Shown here: piece by piece, positions 52,574 to 59,899 of the stretch
How positions within the stretch are numbered: the stretch's first letter is position 1
Layout: each line of letters begins with the position of its first letter
Origin: Bifidobacteriaceae bacterium
GTDB lineage: Bacteria > Actinomycetota > Actinomycetes > Actinomycetales > WQXJ01
Assembly: GCA_031267825.1 (NCBI GenBank)
Contig: JAIRYJ010000024.1
Location: 33,244-97,243, forward strand
Length of the DNA stretch: 64,000 nt
Direction of reading: 5' to 3'
Notes under the pieces: model-generated
Databases searched by the model: none
Told to the model about the DNA's origin: nothing
Seen by the model: the letters and a program-made list of their open reading frames with translations, nothing else
Position numbers and translations under genes: made by a program

Positions 52574-52591
52574 GGGTGTCGGATAACACCC
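52574..52591 (-). repeat. Short hairpin related to the one at 13531-13548
   Basis: GGGTGTCGGATAACACCC differs at two of 18 positions from GGGTGTTGGGTAACACCC at 13531. Read on the minus strand it pairs as GGGTGTT-ATCC-GACACCC (one U-G). It is 97 bases past the galK stop and may terminate galK or xthA transcripts. Confidence 0.45.
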
Positions 52592-52603
52592 ATCGGGGCC
52601 CAA

Positions 52604-52644
52604 GTTGACGCGGTGTGAGCGAAGCTCTCACCAGCGGAAACGCG
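52604..52644 (+). repeat. Palindromic interspersed repeat, copy B
   Basis: Identical over 41 bases to 823-863 and in the same orientation, between the convergent xthA and galK genes. See copy A for the structure. Confidence 0.7.
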
Positions 52645-52687
52645 GCGATAAGGGGCTGGGGGAACGCCTGGGAGACTGTTGGGGTAG

Positions 52688-53950
52688 CTAGATGATCCGT
52701 TCGGCCGGGCCGGCGGCGTCCGCCAGCAGGAAAACCGGCGGGCCAAAACCGGCCGCCGTAAAGGCTTGATCAACCGCTTCAGCGACGTGGCGGGCTTGAC
52801 CCGCCTGGACCAGGGCTATAGCCGACCCACCAAAACCACCGCCAGTCATCCGGGCGCCCAAGGCGCCCGCTTGGCGGGCCGAGCGGGCCGCCAAGTCAAG
52901 GCCTGGCGCGGAAACCTCATAGTCATCCCTCAGTGAGGCGTGTGAAGCGTCAAACAGCGGTCCCAAGGCGTCCATCCGCCCTTCTTGAAGGGCCGCGATG
53001 AAATCCTCCGCCCGCCCAATCTCTGTCACAACATGACGAACCCGTCGCACAGCCACCTCGGCCGCCTCGGCTGAGCCGAAAGCCTTCGACTTGCGCAAAT
53101 CATCCAGTGCGGCCTCCAACTGGTCGGGTCTGATCTGGCGCAGATTAGGCACACCCAGCACCTCAGCGGCCTGTTCACAGGTTCGCCGCCGGGCACCGTA
53201 TTCCCCGCTGGCGTGGGCGTGTTCCGCCCGGCTATCAATCACCAACAGTTCCAAGCCGGCGCCCGCCAAATCAAACGGCACCAATTCAATCGAGTTCAGG
53301 CCCGTATCGACGATCAACGCGCAACCAGCGGCTGATTGCAAAGCGGCGGCCTGGTCCATGCCGCCGGTCGGTGCCCCCGCGATCTGGTTCTCGGCCGCGA
53401 TACACGCCGCCACCAGCAGTGTCCGGTCCAGTGGCGGCCCGGCTACAGCGCGCAGGTCCTGGCTGGGTAAGACACAGGCGGCTTCAAGAGCGGCCGATGA
53501 CGACAAGCCGGCTCCGAACGGAACACAAGAATCGACGTAGCCGGTTAGGGCAGGGGCGGCGACACCGCGTTGGCGCAGCGCCCAAGTCACACCAGCGGCG
53601 TAAGTACCCCAACCGGTGACAGAACCAGGGTTGATGTCAACCAGAGCCGCCTGCCAGACCTCATCCGCCTCAGCCTGAGCTGAAGCGAACCGGGCGGTGT
53701 CATCTGGTGCGACAGCGGCAGCCAGATAGGTCCGGTGCGGCAAGGCGATCGGCAAAGAAATACCGCCGTTGTAGTCAGTGTGTTCACCGATCAGGTTGAC
53801 CCGGCCAGGCGCGGCCCAAACGCCCTCCGGTGCCTGGCCAAAAACTCGCCTAAAACCGCTGGCGGCGCGGGCGGCGCCGTGGCCATCAGACCAGGCGACC
53901 AAGAACTGAGGCTGTCTATCGCCCGTTTGCCTGGCAGCCGTGCTGGTCAT
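52688..53950 (-). CDS. galK: Galactokinase
   Basis: 420 residues from ATG 53950 with AGGAG seven bases upstream. GHMP kinase phosphorylating galactose at C1 (Leloir pathway): PGRVNLIGEHTDYNGG signature, PFGAGLSSSAALEAA ATP loop, ARMTGGGFGGSAIALVQ. About 20 extra residues at the N-terminus. Downstream of galT with ATGA overlap. Confidence 0.95.
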   Translation of the reverse strand: MTSTAARQTGDRQPQFLVAWSDGHGAARAASGFRRVFGQAPEGVWAAPGRVNLIGEHTDYNGGISLPIALPHRTYLAAAVAPDDTARFASAQAEADEVWQAALVDINPGSVTGWGTYAAGVTWALRQRGVAAPALTGYVDSCVPFGAGLSSSAALEAACVLPSQDLRAVAGPPLDRTLLVAACIAAENQIAGAPTGGMDQAAALQSAAGCALIVDTGLNSIELVPFDLAGAGLELLVIDSRAEHAHASGEYGARRRTCEQAAEVLGVPNLRQIRPDQLEAALDDLRKSKAFGSAEAAEVAVRRVRHVVTEIGRAEDFIAALQEGRMDALGPLFDASHASLRDDYEVSAPGLDLAARSARQAGALGARMTGGGFGGSAIALVQAGQARHVAEAVDQAFTAAGFGPPVFLLADAAGPAERII

Positions 53951-55416
53951 GGTGTGTCTCCTGGTGTTTCAGTGCTAGCCGCGCCGTGGTCCGGTGTGGT
54001 GGAGTGGCCGGGTACCGCGCTGCCAACATCAGATGTGCTGGCCGGACCGGCTAAAGTTGCCTGACTGTCAGGTGCGGCCGGTGGACCAGCCGCATCAGCT
54101 TCAGCTAAGGCCGCCCGCAGCCGGGTGGCGATGCGTTCCGGGGTGGTATCTGAAATCCAGGCACCCATGCCGGACTCCGAACCCGCCAAGTACTTCAACT
54201 TGCCTGGCGCCCGACGGATCGAAAACAGCTGCAGATGGAGCCTCGCCAAGTCCCGCAACGCTGGATCCGACGGAGCCTGGTGCCACCCAGATATATATGG
54301 CAACGGAAGCGGCTGGCCGGCATCGTCCAAGAAAAACCGGTCCAAACCACGCAACAACCGGGGGTACAAACTCGCTAGATCATCGCACTCGGCGCCTGTC
54401 AAGGCGGGCAAGTCCGGGACATCACGCAGCGGAGACAAATGCACCTCAACTGGCCAGCGGGCGGCCGCTGGAACATAAGCGATCCAATGCTCCGTCTGGG
54501 CGATCACCCGCGGGCCAGCCGCTTCAGTTTCAACTAGCTCGGTCAGGAGTTTAGAACCATTAGTGGCGCGCCAAGCCGCGGCCTGGCGCATCATCGCGGC
54601 GGTCTTGGGAGGCAACTCAGGATAGGCGTAAATCTGGCCGTGCGGATGAGGCAAAGTCACGCCGATCTCAGGGCCACGATTTTCGAACGGGAACACTTGG
54701 GCGATCCCTTCAAGAGCCATCAGGGCGGCCGTCCGCTCAGCCCAAGCTTGAATGACTGTGCGCATCCGTTGAGGGCTAAGGGACGCCACCGACGCTTGAT
54801 GATCCGGGCTGAAGCAGATCACTTCGCAGCGGCCTGAGGCGTGCCGCACCGGCCACAAGGCCTGACCGTCAAGCGACCACTGGGCGTCAATGTCTTGGCC
54901 TGGTGGACGCCAGTAGGAGGGGAAACGGTTCTCAAACACCGCCACGTCATAGTCGGTGTCTGGTATTTCACCATCTGAATAGGCTGATCCGGGTGTCGCC
55001 GGGCAGAGTGGACAAGAGGCAGCGGCCGGCAGGAAGGTCCGGTTCATGCGCTGCGAAGCCATCGGGATCCATTCGCCCGTTAGCTGGTCAAAGCGCATCT
55101 CTGGGCCTGCGGGTTGGTGGATTTGGCCACTATCAGGGTCGCGGAACGGCTTGGTGCGGTCCGGTAATGGCCGTGGATCATCTAAGCGGCGTGTGGCTTG
55201 GCCGGTGACATAAGGTGGCGAATCGTCGTAATAGAACAGGTCACGCCCGTCGGCTAGTTTGGAGGCTGTCAAGCGGGCCGGTCCGTGTTGTCCTTCTGGC
55301 TCGCTGCTGGTGGGCGCGGGCTGGGCAGCACGGCTGGGCTGGCCTGGCTGTTCGGCTGGCGTGGAGTGTCCGGTGGGTGGTTGAGGCGAAATCGGTGTCA
55401 CAAACGAATCTGTCAT
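53947..55416 (-). CDS. galT: Galactose-1-phosphate uridylyltransferase
   Basis: 489 residues from ATG 55416, which overlaps the deoR stop (ATGA). HIT-family nucleotidyltransferase: QLTGEWIPMASQRMNRTF, SCPLCP (Zn-type pair), FENRFPSYWRP, and the active-site VTLPHPHGQIYAYPELP. Longer than the usual 350-400 because of Ser/Pro/Gln-rich residues 1-50 and a disordered end (AAPDSQATLAGPASTSDVGS). Swaps UMP between UDP-glucose and Gal-1-P. No galE is nearby. Confidence 0.94.
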   Translation of the reverse strand: MTDSFVTPISPQPPTGHSTPAEQPGQPSRAAQPAPTSSEPEGQHGPARLTASKLADGRDLFYYDDSPPYVTGQATRRLDDPRPLPDRTKPFRDPDSGQIHQPAGPEMRFDQLTGEWIPMASQRMNRTFLPAAASCPLCPATPGSAYSDGEIPDTDYDVAVFENRFPSYWRPPGQDIDAQWSLDGQALWPVRHASGRCEVICFSPDHQASVASLSPQRMRTVIQAWAERTAALMALEGIAQVFPFENRGPEIGVTLPHPHGQIYAYPELPPKTAAMMRQAAAWRATNGSKLLTELVETEAAGPRVIAQTEHWIAYVPAAARWPVEVHLSPLRDVPDLPALTGAECDDLASLYPRLLRGLDRFFLDDAGQPLPLPYISGWHQAPSDPALRDLARLHLQLFSIRRAPGKLKYLAGSESGMGAWISDTTPERIATRLRAALAEADAAGPPAAPDSQATLAGPASTSDVGSAVPGHSTTPDHGAASTETPGDTP

Positions 55417-56201
55417 GTCTCTTTCACAATGGTTAGCTGGGTTAGCTGGCGGATCGCTTCGGCTGCGCCGGGCGGCATGCCGGAACTGGTGTAGATCTGG
55501 TTGACGGCGTCCAGCGGTGCGATTCGCGCCAGCCCAACCAGGCCCCACTTTGAGGCGTCAGCCACCACCGCCGTTGCCGCCGCGGCTGCCATGATGGCTT
55601 GGTTAGTGGCCGCCTCCTGGACGTTCGGTGAGGTCAGGCCGGCCTCGACCGTCATGCCGTGAACGCCCAGAAAAAACCAGTCGAAGTGCATCGACCGGAC
55701 CGATGCTTCAGTCACCGGCCCGACAAGTGCCTGCGAAGCGGTACAAACACCGCCGGTCAGAATGGTTTGACGGCTGGCCCCGGCGGAGGCCAGACGGTCA
55801 GCGGCCGGCAGCGAATTGGTCACGATTGTCAATTGCCCGCTAGCTGCCAGCGGTGCCAATTGGGTGGCCACCAAGACGGCGGTACTGCCCCCGCTGATGG
55901 CGACCGCCTGGCCTGGACTGACCAAGGCAGCGGCGGCTTGGGCGATGGCCCGCTTGGCGGGGCCGTTGGTCCGCGCCTTCGTTTCGTAGGCTGGTTCATG
56001 ATCGGGGTGGGTCGGAAAGCGTGAGGCGCCGCCGTGAACCTTGAAGCAGAGACCGCGGGCGGCCAAGGTTTCGATGTCCCGCCGCACCGTCATTTGAGAT
56101 ACGCCAAAGGTCTGGCTGAGTCGGGAGACCCGGACCGCGCCTTCGGCGTGCAGCCGTTCCAGGATTAGTTCTCGGCGCTGATGGGCCAGCTGAACAGCCA
56201 T
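55413..56201 (-). CDS. DeoR family transcriptional regulator of the gal operon
   Basis: 262 residues from ATG 56201; ATG 56219 is also in frame. N-terminal helix-turn-helix: RRELILERLHAEGAVRVSRL, SQTFGVSQMTVRRDIETLAA, KVHGGASRF. The C-terminal DeoRC sugar-phosphate sensor (AISGGSTAVLVATQLA, DWFFLGVHGMTVEAGLT, ADASKWGLVGLARIAPLD) is complete. First gene of deoR-galT-galK, so most likely a local repressor responding to a galactose-related phosphate. Direct repeats at its start codon suggest autoregulation. Confidence 0.92.
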   Translation of the reverse strand: MAVQLAHQRRELILERLHAEGAVRVSRLSQTFGVSQMTVRRDIETLAARGLCFKVHGGASRFPTHPDHEPAYETKARTNGPAKRAIAQAAAALVSPGQAVAISGGSTAVLVATQLAPLAASGQLTIVTNSLPAADRLASAGASRQTILTGGVCTASQALVGPVTEASVRSMHFDWFFLGVHGMTVEAGLTSPNVQEAATNQAIMAAAAATAVVADASKWGLVGLARIAPLDAVNQIYTSSGMPPGAAEAIRQLTQLTIVKET

Positions 56202-56206
56202 CCCAC

Positions 56207-56234
56207 CAAAATAGCACATATTCGCTCAAAATAG
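56207..56234 (-). promoter_or_regulatory. Direct-repeat operator at the deoR-galTK promoter
   Basis: CTATTTTG (minus strand) occurs twice, exactly 20 bases apart (56214-56207 and 56234-56227), within TGTTCTATTTTGA and TGTGCTATTTTGG. Two-turn spacing on one DNA face fits a DeoR-type repressor, and the repeats flank the ATG at 56219. Confidence 0.5.
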
Positions 56235-56360
56235 AACATTCAACACCCGGGCCGGATTTGCGTCCGACGTCATGCGATTCAGTCAAGAAGCAGACCCGCA
56301 GGTCAGGGTGTTGGGTGTGTTTTGGGGCTGCTTGGCGGGGTCAGCCTGGTCCACAGAAAA

Positions 56361-56396
56361 TGACCCCAGTGGGCGGTTTTGACCCCACTGGGGTCA
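56361..56396. promoter_or_regulatory. Nested palindromes, operator or terminator
   Basis: TGACCCCAGTGGG and CCCACTGGGGTCA pair perfectly (13 bp, 10-base loop). The right half is itself a perfect 17-bp palindrome, TGACCCCACTGGGGTCA (56380-56396), and TGACCCCA is repeated 19 bases apart. It lies between the broken kinase gene and deoR. It could terminate the upstream sugar operon or bind a dimeric regulator. The rest of 56220-56481 shows nothing else. Confidence 0.55.
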
Positions 56397-56481
56397 ATTC
56401 CTGGGCTGACGGCCGGCCGCCTGACGAGCCTGGAGGGGCGGGCAGAGATAGTAGGCGGAGATGGAGTCAGAGATGGCGGAG

Positions 56482-56902
56482 TCAGGCGGTGATTCCGAGC
56501 TGACCGCAGCAGTCCCGCAGGGTAACGACGACTGGTGTGGGAATGGCGTCCTCAGGTTCGCCACGAAGCGCGGCCAGCGCCACCCCGGCAGTCATGATCA
56601 ACTTCAAGCCGTGCCCCAGCCAGCACCGGCGCCAGCAAGCCGCGCGCCAGTTGACGATCCCCGTCAGTGACCACCCCGGCCACACCAGCGAAAGCCGACC
56701 CAACACTAGGTAATCTGAGCTGAGCCGCTGTGATGGCCTGGTGGACGGCATCGGACAAGGAACAAGCCGCCCGGTCCAAGCCGACCGCACCCCAATTATC
56801 GGGCCCGCCCGCGCCATGGCCCAATACCCGCCCCGACCAGTCCACCACAACGGCCAGAGTCTTGGTCCGGCCGGCATCAATACCTAAGGCGTACCCAGTC
56901 AC
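56482..56902 (-). pseudogene. Broken BadF/BcrA-type sugar kinase (N-acetylglucosamine kinase-like)
   Basis: The first 100 codons from 56902 read as an intact kinase N-terminus: GYALGIDAGRTKTLAVVVDW (phosphate-1 loop, with R replacing the usual G), GAGGPDNWGAVGLDRAA, FAGVAGVVTDGDRQLARG, then LEVDHD. There the expected continuation (a DxxVALAAL-like segment) is in another frame as MTAGVALAALRGEPEDAIP, so a frameshift lies near 56602-56608. That frame stops at 56482, before the second half of the kinase, so the gene is also truncated (about 140 of 300 codons). It overlaps the upstream isomerase by ATGA and was probably part of that operon. Confidence 0.7.
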
Positions 56903-58728
56903 AGCGGCCCACGTCCCGGTTTGACGGAGGCGGCTATTACCTTGACCGGCTGATCAGCCGTCAAACGCATCTGGCCAGCGGCGGCCGGAATGATGAACGT
57001 TTCGGCGTAATGGAATGTCCGTTCACAACCGCCCGCCCGGACCGTTACCTGTCCGCCTTCAACCAGGCTCATCACTTGCACGCTGTTCCTAGTTGGCAGG
57101 TCAAATCCGCCAGGACCGAACTCCAGACGGCGCACCTGATAGAAGTGTTTGTCATGGGTTGGCAGGTTAACCTCGCGCCAGCCGGGTCCTTCCGCCACCA
57201 CCTCGGGGCGGGAAATCAACTGGTGGACCACTTGATCGCCTTGACGAGTGAAATCCAAGTTGGCGAAGCCACGCTCAATGTTGAGCGGACGAGCCTGGCC
57301 GTCCAAATCGAGGCGCAGCCAGTCATACAACTTGAAAGTGAATATGTACGGTGTGGCGCTGATCTCTAACACCAGGTTGCCCACACCAGAGCAGTGAATA
57401 GTGCCATGCGGGATTAGGAACAGATCATGTTTCGCGGCCGGATGTGTCAGAACAAACCGCTCAACGTCAACCGGTTGACCGGTCTGGGCGCTGGCTTCAA
57501 GTTCGACCCTGAAACGGGCTGGGTCGATCCCTTCCTGAAACCCCAGATAAACCTGCGCGCCAGGGGCGCGATCAAGGATGTAATAGGTTTCATCCTGGGT
57601 GAATCGTTCACCGAAACGCTGGCGGATATAGGCCGGTTCAGGATGGACTTGAAGCGACAAGTTACCGCCATCAAAAGTGTCCAGAAAATCGAACCGGATC
57701 GGGAACTCCGTCCCAAAGCGGGTGGCTGATTCACCGAGTATCGCCGCCGAATCGAACAGCAGCAGCGTGTCGAAGGGAACCTCCAAAGCGATCGTGTCGC
57801 TTCGCAGAACAATGCCGTTTTCGGGGGCGATCAGTTCGAACGACCAAGCATAGTTGGGCACGTCTGGCGCCAACCCAGGGATGTGGTGTTTGAGCCATTG
57901 GCCACCCCAGGCGCCCGGTTCGAACCATGGGCGGGCCCGGATCGGTTGGCGGCTCAGGTCGGCCAGAGCCTGGCGCAGATGTTCGCCACTGATGGCGGTC
58001 GGTTCGGTCGGCCGCTGCTGGTCTACTAGCGCGTCGATCCCAGGCAGCAAAGCTTGGAAGTGGCGCTTCGTGACTGGCCAGTCAACAAAATAGCTCCGCT
58101 TGTAGGCCACTTTGGGCGGACTGGTCCGGGATGTTCCCAGATTGATGCCCTGACCGGCCCGGGCGCGGTATTGGATTTCGTTCTTGGGGACATCAACCCA
58201 GACCAGAAGGCTGTCCCAGTCGGCCAGGGCAGCGCCGCTGCCGTACAGTACGGTCACGTCAGCGCCGCCAGATGGGGCTAGTTGGGCTAGCTTCGCCGGG
58301 TCGAAGAAGTCCGCCAGCGAGCCGTTGAAAGCGGTACCGAAGACCGGGTCATCACCGCCCAGGTAGGGCGCTGTCAGGTGTTCGATTTCGGTTTCGGCTT
58401 CAAGTGCGCCTGCCACGTCGACCCATTCGGAGGTCAAACCCAAGACCGCCCAGGCGGCTGTCAGGCCGGTCCGCAGTTCATCCCAGATGACTCCGGCGCA
58501 GCCGTCGATGGTGATGGTCCGGCCGGTGGTGGTTGCCTCACCGCCCAGTAGCGCGGCAAGTGCGGCATGCCCCAAGGCGATCCGCCCGGGTGGGATTTGG
58601 TGGACCGGGTAGATGTTGTATTGGCCGATGCCGTCCGTCGGCCGACCGGGCATGGCGGGTTGGCGGTCGCGGTGGTTTCGCGTCAATTGGTCAGTCTCCA
58701 CGTTCAGGCCTGGCGTAGTCGTCTTCAT
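56899..58728 (-). CDS. Class I mannose-6-phosphate isomerase with extra N-terminal domain
   Basis: 609 residues. The C-terminal half is a ManA-type cupin: FDGGNLSLQVHPEPAYIRQR (QVHP metal site), DETYYILDRAPGAQVYLGFQ, LIPHGTIHCSGVGNLVLEIS. The N-terminal 250 or so residues (QYNIYPVHQIPPGRIALGHA, RTITIDGCAGVIWDELRTGL, LYGSGAALADWDSLLVWVDV) resemble a uridine-kinase-like domain that has lost a P-loop. Such two-part proteins are annotated as class I MPI in several bacteria. It isomerises mannose-6-P to fructose-6-P or a related sugar. The start overlaps the upstream cupin gene by 38 bases; ATG 58653 is an alternative. Confidence 0.82.
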   Translation of the reverse strand: MKTTTPGLNVETDQLTRNHRDRQPAMPGRPTDGIGQYNIYPVHQIPPGRIALGHAALAALLGGEATTTGRTITIDGCAGVIWDELRTGLTAAWAVLGLTSEWVDVAGALEAETEIEHLTAPYLGGDDPVFGTAFNGSLADFFDPAKLAQLAPSGGADVTVLYGSGAALADWDSLLVWVDVPKNEIQYRARAGQGINLGTSRTSPPKVAYKRSYFVDWPVTKRHFQALLPGIDALVDQQRPTEPTAISGEHLRQALADLSRQPIRARPWFEPGAWGGQWLKHHIPGLAPDVPNYAWSFELIAPENGIVLRSDTIALEVPFDTLLLFDSAAILGESATRFGTEFPIRFDFLDTFDGGNLSLQVHPEPAYIRQRFGERFTQDETYYILDRAPGAQVYLGFQEGIDPARFRVELEASAQTGQPVDVERFVLTHPAAKHDLFLIPHGTIHCSGVGNLVLEISATPYIFTFKLYDWLRLDLDGQARPLNIERGFANLDFTRQGDQVVHQLISRPEVVAEGPGWREVNLPTHDKHFYQVRRLEFGPGGFDLPTRNSVQVMSLVEGGQVTVRAGGCERTFHYAETFIIPAAAGQMRLTADQPVKVIAASVKPGRGPL

Positions 58729-59083
58729 AGCGGACGATGTCCTCCTGCTGCCAGTTGCCGAAGGCGACTTCCAGCACCCGGACAGTTCCTTTAGTGCTGC
58801 TCAGCCGATGGCGGCAGTTGGCTGGTATCCAGATTTCTTCACCGGGCTCAGGTTCCCATTGGCGCTGCCCGATTTGTACAGCCGCTCCCTGGTCAAGGAT
58901 GATCCACAGTTCGCCTCTGCCTGGGTGTGACTGGAGGGAGGTGCGTTGTCCTTGTTGGACCGCCATCAGGCAGACGGTCACAGGGTAGTTGTGGGCGTAT
59001 TGCCTGAAGCTGCCCCACGGCCGGATGGTTCGCGGCACGGGTGGCGGACCGGCCGGGATCTGGCCGATGATCTGTTCAGTCAT
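58691..59083 (-). CDS. Cupin, mannose-6-phosphate isomerase type II-like
   Basis: 130 residues from ATG 59083, overlapping the upstream stop by 8 bases. Single cupin with metal ligands in RTSLQSHPGRGELWIILDQG and CRHRLSSTKGTVRVLEVAFG, framed by TIRPWGSFRQYAHNYPVTVC and QQEDIVRYEDDYARPE. This is the isomerase half of bifunctional ManC/AlgA proteins, here free-standing. Probably acts on mannose-6-P or a related hexose phosphate. Confidence 0.85.
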   Translation of the reverse strand: MTEQIIGQIPAGPPPVPRTIRPWGSFRQYAHNYPVTVCLMAVQQGQRTSLQSHPGRGELWIILDQGAAVQIGQRQWEPEPGEEIWIPANCRHRLSSTKGTVRVLEVAFGNWQQEDIVRYEDDYARPERGD

Positions 59084-59810
59084 GCAGTTCTCCCAAGGTG
59101 TCGGCGGCGGCACTGTTCCCAGATGTGCTTAGAGCCGCCAAATAGTCAGCCCGGCTGGTCGCGACTGGGCCATCGGCCCCGGCTAGGACCGCCAGGGCGA
59201 AGTTGGAGGCAGCGGTGGCGTCATAGTCATGCCCGGCGTCCGCCGGATAGACACCCAGGTAGACGAACGGCTCAGTGCCAGTGTTAACGGTCCGGTGGGC
59301 GGTGCCCCCCGGCAGGTAGATGATCTGCCCGGCCGTTAGTGGAACAAAGCGAGCCTGGTCGGTCGCGTCGGCCAGGCCGGTCGCGTCTTGTGGGCGGACC
59401 GTGTCCGTTTTGTGTTCTGGACGGGCTTGGCCCGTCTCAGCTTGCAGCACTATCCCGCCGCTGCCGCTCAACGCCAGATAAACCTCACCAGCTTGACGCC
59501 AGGTGTGCTGATGGCCTTTGGTCATGTAGAACTCCAAGCCGACCCGGCCGGGCTGAATAACGCCCAGCCCGTATTGGAGGGCGCCCGGCCCGCCATCCGC
59601 TGCGCCGCTTTGAACGGCGTAGACCAGCCGGTCGCCGTCCCGAAGGGCGGCCTGATAGGCGGCATTGTCACTGAAACAGCCGCGCAGGGCGGACAAGTGG
59701 CGTTCGGCTGGAACGGCTCCAACCAAGGTGGCCTTGATGATGTCAATCTGATGTGGGCCGTCATCTGTCCTGAACAACCCGTCAGACGGGTCCTTGTTGA
59801 CTGGTGGCAT
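59076..59810 (-). CDS. Cupin-type glucose-6-phosphate isomerase
   Basis: 244 residues from ATG 59810. PF06560-like (archaeal-type) phosphoglucose isomerase: LQYGLGVIQPGRVGLEFYMT, TKGHQHTWRQAGEVYLALSG with the His-x-His...Glu metal site, QIIYLPGGTAHRTVNTG with the fourth ligand, VYPADAGHDYDAT. A loop of about 25 low-complexity residues (PEHKTDTVRPQDATGLADAT) is inserted. First gene of the operon; interconverts glucose-6-P and fructose-6-P or a similar pair. Divergent from a DeoR regulator 90 bases away. Confidence 0.87.
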   Translation of the reverse strand: MPPVNKDPSDGLFRTDDGPHQIDIIKATLVGAVPAERHLSALRGCFSDNAAYQAALRDGDRLVYAVQSGAADGGPGALQYGLGVIQPGRVGLEFYMTKGHQHTWRQAGEVYLALSGSGGIVLQAETGQARPEHKTDTVRPQDATGLADATDQARFVPLTAGQIIYLPGGTAHRTVNTGTEPFVYLGVYPADAGHDYDATAASNFALAVLAGADGPVATSRADYLAALSTSGNSAAADTLGELHD

Positions 59811-59838
59811 GAGGAGATACTAGGCGAAGCGTGTGATA

Positions 59839-59873
59839 AATTGAAACAATTCTGTGAAAGTTCACATTCTTTC
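59839..59873. promoter_or_regulatory. Divergent control region with palindromes (DeoR operator candidates)
   Basis: Between the cupin isomerase operon and the DeoR gene are AATTG-AAA-CAATT (59839-59851), TGTGAA-AG-TTCACA (59853-59866) and GAAAG/CTTTC (59856-59873). The AT-rich, nested symmetry in a 90-base divergent spacer fits promoters for both directions and a repressor site. Confidence 0.55.
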
Positions 59874-59899
59874 AGTCAGGCCGGTAACGAAAGGCGAAC

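Noticed and set aside
54101..54554. Plus-strand frames opposite galT
   Set aside because: galT on the minus strand has the HPHGQ active site and operon overlaps; the others are shadows.
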